Shown piece after piece: positions 3,349 to 5,254 of a DNA stretch of 5,254 bases. The translations under genes were made by a program, and so were the position numbers. How positions within the stretch are numbered: the stretch's first letter is position 1; each line of letters starts with the position of its first letter. A model generated the notes under the pieces. That model was not told the DNA's origin. It saw nothing but the letters and a program-made list of their open reading frames with translations, and did no database searches. This stretch comes from Cyanobacteria bacterium T3Sed10_376R1m (GTDB lineage Bacteria > Cyanobacteriota > Cyanobacteriia > Cyanobacteriales > Cyanobacteriaceae). Location of the stretch: contig PXEJ01000072.1 in assembly GCA_003566215.1 (NCBI GenBank), positions 1 through 5,254 of the forward strand. The letters are read 5' to 3'.

Positions 3349-4821
3349 GCTGTTCGCTCTACCCAGAAACGGAAATCATCAAAGAAATCGGCAGTGGACT
3401 CAACTACCGCCGACAAAAATTTAAAGCCGTTTTGGGGAGAATTATGTCAGGAGATGTCCAACGACTTGTGGTCGCTCACAAAGATAGATTGGCAAGATTT
3501 GGTTTCGACTTATTCGAGTTCCTATGTGAGTCCAACTCTTGCGAACTCGTGGTTTGCAACAACTCAAGTCTCTCTCCTGAAAGAGAAATGGTGGAAGACA
3601 TATTGGCAATCGTTCACGTCTTCTCTTGCCGACTATACGGACTACGCAAGTACAAAAAGCAAATCAAGGAAGATTCAAGTCTATCCTCAAAAAGAGCTTA
3701 GGACAGTTTGGCGAGAGTGGTTATCCGCATCACGTTATTGTTATAACAAAGCGATGGCAACCCTCAGAGACAAGTATGTAGCAAAAGAGAAACTTCCCTC
3801 TGCTTATGACTTAAGAAAAATGGTTATGAAGGACTTGCCTGAATGGGTAAATAATTCGCCTTACAACTTAAGAGGAGCTTCTGTTATTGATGCCCATAGA
3901 GCTTTTAAGACCACTGATGGTTATAACAAAAAGACTCCTAAGTTTCGTAGTTGTCGCTCTCCTGTTAAGTCGTTTAAGTTGCAAAAACCAAACTGGAAAC
4001 AAGGGGTTACGTATCCAACGCACAAGACTTTAGACGGGATAAAATTAGCTACTTTAGCAGTTAATTCTTCTGAAGAATTACCCCTAGAAATGCCCAGTGA
4101 TTTCTCTATAGTCTTAGACCGTGGCAGGTGGTTTATCACCTACACATTGAAAGAAAAGACAGAGCATATTAAGTCTTGTGAAAAACCTATTTTCAGTGAC
4201 AGTGGGGTGCGTTGTTTTCAGACCTTGTTCGACGGTAATAATATTATTGAAATCGGCAAGGATTCCATTTCTAGGATTATTGTCCTCTGTAAGCGTTTGG
4301 ATTCAATACTTTCACAAGTCGCCAAAGCTACAGGACGCAAGGAGAAAAGGAATAGGTTTAACCTAAGAAAGAAAGCAGAACGCCTACGAATAAAGATAAG
4401 GAACTTAGTAGATGAGTGCCACAAAAAAACCGCTTGTTGGTTGACCAAAAATTATACTGATATTTTCATTCCTACTTTTGAAAGTAGTCAGATGGTCAAA
4501 AAAACTAAGCGGAAATTGAACAGTAAAACGGCTAGAAATATGCTTACGTGGAGTCATTATCGATTCGAGCAAACATTAAAATTTCACTGCCAAAAACGTG
4601 GGGTTAGGTTGCACTTAATAACCGAAGAATATACCTCCAAAACTTGTTCTAAATGTGGTCATATTCACTCTAAACTAGGTAGTAATAAGCACTTTAAATG
4701 TCCTGATTGTGGACATAGCATCCCACGGGATTTTAACGGAGCAATAAATATTGCCCTCAAAACCCTTTCTTTTGAGAAAGGTCGGCTAGATAATGCCGAA
4801 TTACACGATGCTTGTTCATAG
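3346..4821 (+). CDS. tnpB: TnpB RNA-guided nuclease of an IS607-type element (N-terminal ~105 codons out of frame with tnpA)
   Basis: TnpB proteins are RuvC nucleases guided by an omega-RNA from the element's end and are ancestors of Cas12. The open frame has 491 codons, but recognisable TnpB begins near residue 108 (nt ~3667: RKIQVYPQKE, then SASRYCYNKAMATL), leaving about 385 residues, a normal length. Catalytic residues appear intact: D285 in SDSGVRCF (usually DPGVR), E379 in IPTFESSQM, and D462 in RDFNGAINI. The zinc finger has C434, C437, C452 and C455; the SKTARNMLTWSHYRF motif is also present. Residues 1-105 come from reading the tnpA remnant in the wrong frame and are probably not natural TnpB. 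The only in-frame upstream starts are ATG 3346, ATG 3454, TTG 3499 and GTG 3526, none with a clear ribosome binding site, so the true start is uncertain. ATG 3346 lies behind leader repeat B. Confidence 0.85.
   Translation: MAVRSTQKRKSSKKSAVDSTTADKNLKPFWGELCQEMSNDLWSLTKIDWQDLVSTYSSSYVSPTLANSWFATTQVSLLKEKWWKTYWQSFTSSLADYTDYASTKSKSRKIQVYPQKELRTVWREWLSASRYCYNKAMATLRDKYVAKEKLPSAYDLRKMVMKDLPEWVNNSPYNLRGASVIDAHRAFKTTDGYNKKTPKFRSCRSPVKSFKLQKPNWKQGVTYPTHKTLDGIKLATLAVNSSEELPLEMPSDFSIVLDRGRWFITYTLKEKTEHIKSCEKPIFSDSGVRCFQTLFDGNNIIEIGKDSISRIIVLCKRLDSILSQVAKATGRKEKRNRFNLRKKAERLRIKIRNLVDECHKKTACWLTKNYTDIFIPTFESSQMVKKTKRKLNSKTARNMLTWSHYRFEQTLKFHCQKRGVRLHLITEEYTSKTCSKCGHIHSKLGSNKHFKCPDCGHSIPRDFNGAINIALKTLSFEKGRLDNAELHDACS
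3348..3701 (+). pseudogene. tnpA: IS607 TnpA serine recombinase, N-terminally truncated
   Basis: The frame with codons at 3348, 3351 and so on reads LYPETEIIKEIGSGLNYRR, then KAVLGRIMSGDVQRLVVAHKD, RLARFGFDL, and near the end MVEDILAIVHVFSCRLYGLRKYKK. These are the hallmark motifs of the resolvase-like catalytic domain of IS607-family TnpA (GSG-N-RR, HKDRLARFGF, FSCRLYGLRKYK). Missing are the N-terminal MerR-like helix-turn-helix and the R-V-S motif with the nucleophilic serine. The frame closes at TAA 3318 upstream with no ATG, GTG or TTG before the conserved region; the first in-frame ATG is 3432, inside the domain. It therefore cannot make an active recombinase. It ends at TAG 3699-3701, overlapping the start of the tnpB domain by about 35 nt in a different frame. 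Confidence 0.88.
4764..4799 (+). ncRNA. Candidate omega-RNA / right-end structure: two adjacent hairpins
   Basis: CCTTTCT (4764-4770) pairs with AGAAAGG (4775-4781) over 7 bp with a 4-nt loop. TCGGC (4782-4786) then pairs with GCCGA (4795-4799) around an 8-nt loop, with no base between the two stems. They lie at the 3' end of tnpB, where known TnpB systems encode the omega-RNA scaffold. The RNA's full extent, and any guide following it, cannot be set from sequence alone. The hairpins are visible; the omega-RNA role is inference. Confidence 0.4.
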
Positions 4822-5044
4822 TTTCTATAAACTTTTAACAAACATTGGGTTTAAACCTATCTGGAAAGAGTTTAAGGCAGAGTACGAAAGAACATTTGGT
4901 ACTTTGGAAGAACGTAAGTATCCATTAAAGGTTTTGTTGGAATATGCCCAGACAATGTTGGGTAAATCGCTTAATGACTTACTGATGGACAGTAAAATTA
5001 GTTGGGCAAGAAGAAATCAGCAGGAGCAAGAAGAAAATAACTAA
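4793..5044 (+). CDS. Unidentified 83-aa ORF, possibly a gene truncated by the IS607 element
   Basis: The frame begins at ATG 4793 inside the tnpB 3' end (29-nt overlap), with an alternative ATG at 4808; a stop at 4787 blocks extension. Residues from about 12 on (KLLTNIGFKPIWKEFKAEY, then LEERKYPLKVLLEYAQTML and LNDLLMDSKISWARRN) look like a helical soluble domain with an acidic Q/E-rich end, and codon use looks ordinary. I do not recognise it. The first dozen residues overlap tnpB and are unlikely to be original, so this may be the 3' part of a gene whose front was replaced by the element. A strong terminator follows the stop by 7 nt, which supports a transcribed unit. It converges on the psbA gene. 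Confidence 0.45.
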   Translation: MPNYTMLVHSFYKLLTNIGFKPIWKEFKAEYERTFGTLEERKYPLKVLLEYAQTMLGKSLNDLLMDSKISWARRNQQEQEENN

Positions 5045-5051
5045 TAATCAC

Positions 5052-5074
5052 GGGGGAGAAAACCCCCTTTTTTT
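5052..5074 (+). terminator. Rho-independent terminator after the 83-aa ORF
   Basis: GGGGG (5052-5056) pairs with CCCCC (5063-5067) around a 6-nt loop, followed by seven T (5068-5074). On the minus strand the hairpin lies 9-10 nt after the psbA coding region's stop but lacks a T run, so it serves the plus strand best and may slow convergent transcription. Confidence 0.92.
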
Positions 5075-5082
5075 GTACAAAT

Positions 5083-5253
5083 TTAGTTATTGATAGGAGT
5101 ATCCGAAGATGAGAGAAAGAACCAATCCCTTCGAGCATTGGAAACAACGTAGAGATCCAAGCAGATGTTGGCACGGTTTAATACGTCTGCCCAAGTTCCA
5201 ATTACGTGACCTTGGCTATCTAAGATAGACTGGTTGAAGTTGAAACCGTTTAA
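5083..5253 (-). CDS. psbA: Photosystem II D1 protein, rogue/sentinel type, C-terminal end (5' partial)
   Basis: The minus strand reads [15 protein letters not shown], then [14 protein letters not shown], an unmistakable D1 segment equivalent to about residues 297-326 of standard D1. It ends at TAA 5083-5085. After this the tail diverges ([20 protein letters not shown], then DTPINN). Aligned without gaps, N335 and A336 are kept but H332 and E333 are both V, D342 is F, and A344 is S with eight extra residues. These are the C-terminal ligands of the Mn4CaO5 water-oxidising cluster, so a photosystem II with this D1 should not evolve oxygen. Such variants, called rogue or sentinel D1, are known from unicellular diazotrophs and are linked to switching off oxygen evolution when nitrogenase works. 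The chlorophyll f synthase (ChlF, a 'super-rogue' D1) is the main alternative. D170 and E189 lie outside the window. Confidence 0.85.
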   Translation of the reverse strand, partial: LNGFNFNQSILDSQGHVIGTWADVLNRANICLDLYVVSNARRDWFFLSSSDTPINN

Positions 5254-5254
5254 G

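Larger units (their letters stand above)
3348..4821 (+). mobile_element. IS607-family element, left-truncated
   Basis: A serine-recombinase tnpA remnant followed by an overlapping tnpB is the IS607 arrangement. The left part, including the tnpA N-terminal helix-turn-helix and catalytic-serine region and the left end, is missing; recognisable element sequence begins around 3348-3360. The right end is not resolved and probably lies near 4780-4830, where tandem hairpins occur. IS607 elements do not make target duplications, so boundaries cannot be read from repeats. With tnpA broken, the element cannot move by itself. Confidence 0.75.

Noticed and set aside
3921..4448. Several 62-76 codon ORFs in other frames within tnpB
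   Set aside because: They lie within the conserved TnpB coding region and show no recognisable protein features.
3346..4821. Cas12-type effector of a CRISPR system
   Set aside because: Length of the real domain (~385 aa), the TnpA partner and the absence of an array indicate a transposon TnpB, not a Cas12 protein.
5109..5225. Plus-strand 39-codon ORF after an AGGAG sequence near the right edge
   Set aside because: It lies wholly antisense to the D1 coding sequence, whose protein similarity is decisive; the ORF is a chance frame.
1..5254. CRISPR array, tRNA or rRNA genes
   Set aside because: No regularly spaced direct repeats and no cloverleaf or ribosomal RNA sequence were seen in either strand.

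Overview
The window reads as accessory DNA from an AT-rich cyanobacterium, most likely a unicellular nitrogen fixer. Three things point there: two HIP1 octamers (GCGATCGC at 1733-1740 and 3249-3256), a repeat resembling the CCCCCTTAA-type palindromes common in cyanobacterial genomes (about 3061-3096), and the 3' end of a photosystem II D1 (psbA) gene on the minus strand at the right edge. That D1 tail lacks the C-terminal manganese-cluster ligands, as in the 'rogue' or 'sentinel' D1 proteins of Cyanothece/Crocosphaera-type diazotrophs.

Layout, left: the C-terminus of a SPOR-like protein (2-187) is followed by an untranslated stretch ending in a terminator (300-333). A plus-strand group then follows: a small 2-oxoglutarate/Fe(II) oxygenase (362-853), a tightly coupled 71-aa protein (857-1072), a coiled-coil protein (1118-1525) whose start codon lies inside a perfect inverted repeat, and a SWIM zinc-finger protein (1602-2039) closed by a terminator (2047-2080).

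Middle: this part is decaying. It holds a frameshifted small membrane protein (2113-2303), the C-terminal scrap of an IS5-type DDE transposase (2287-2469), and an intact minus-strand gene of unknown function (2524-3003) with its own -10 box and ribosome binding site. A 340-base intergenic stretch with a MITE-like repeat follows.

Right: an IS607-family element remnant. Its serine-recombinase gene tnpA has lost its N-terminus, including the catalytic serine (3348-3701). Its tnpB gene keeps the RuvC D/E/D residues and the zinc finger. The 491-aa tnpB reading frame begins at an ATG that follows a diverged copy of the leader preceding the coiled-coil gene; its first ~105 codons run out of frame through the tnpA remnant. 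Two adjacent hairpins at the tnpB 3' end are candidates for the omega-RNA/right end. An unidentified 83-aa ORF and a strong terminator (5052-5074) separate the element from the convergent rogue psbA.

The observations most worth following up are the ligand-less D1 tail, the duplicated hairpin leader in front of two start codons, and the tnpB with intact catalytic residues joined to a dead, out-of-frame tnpA.
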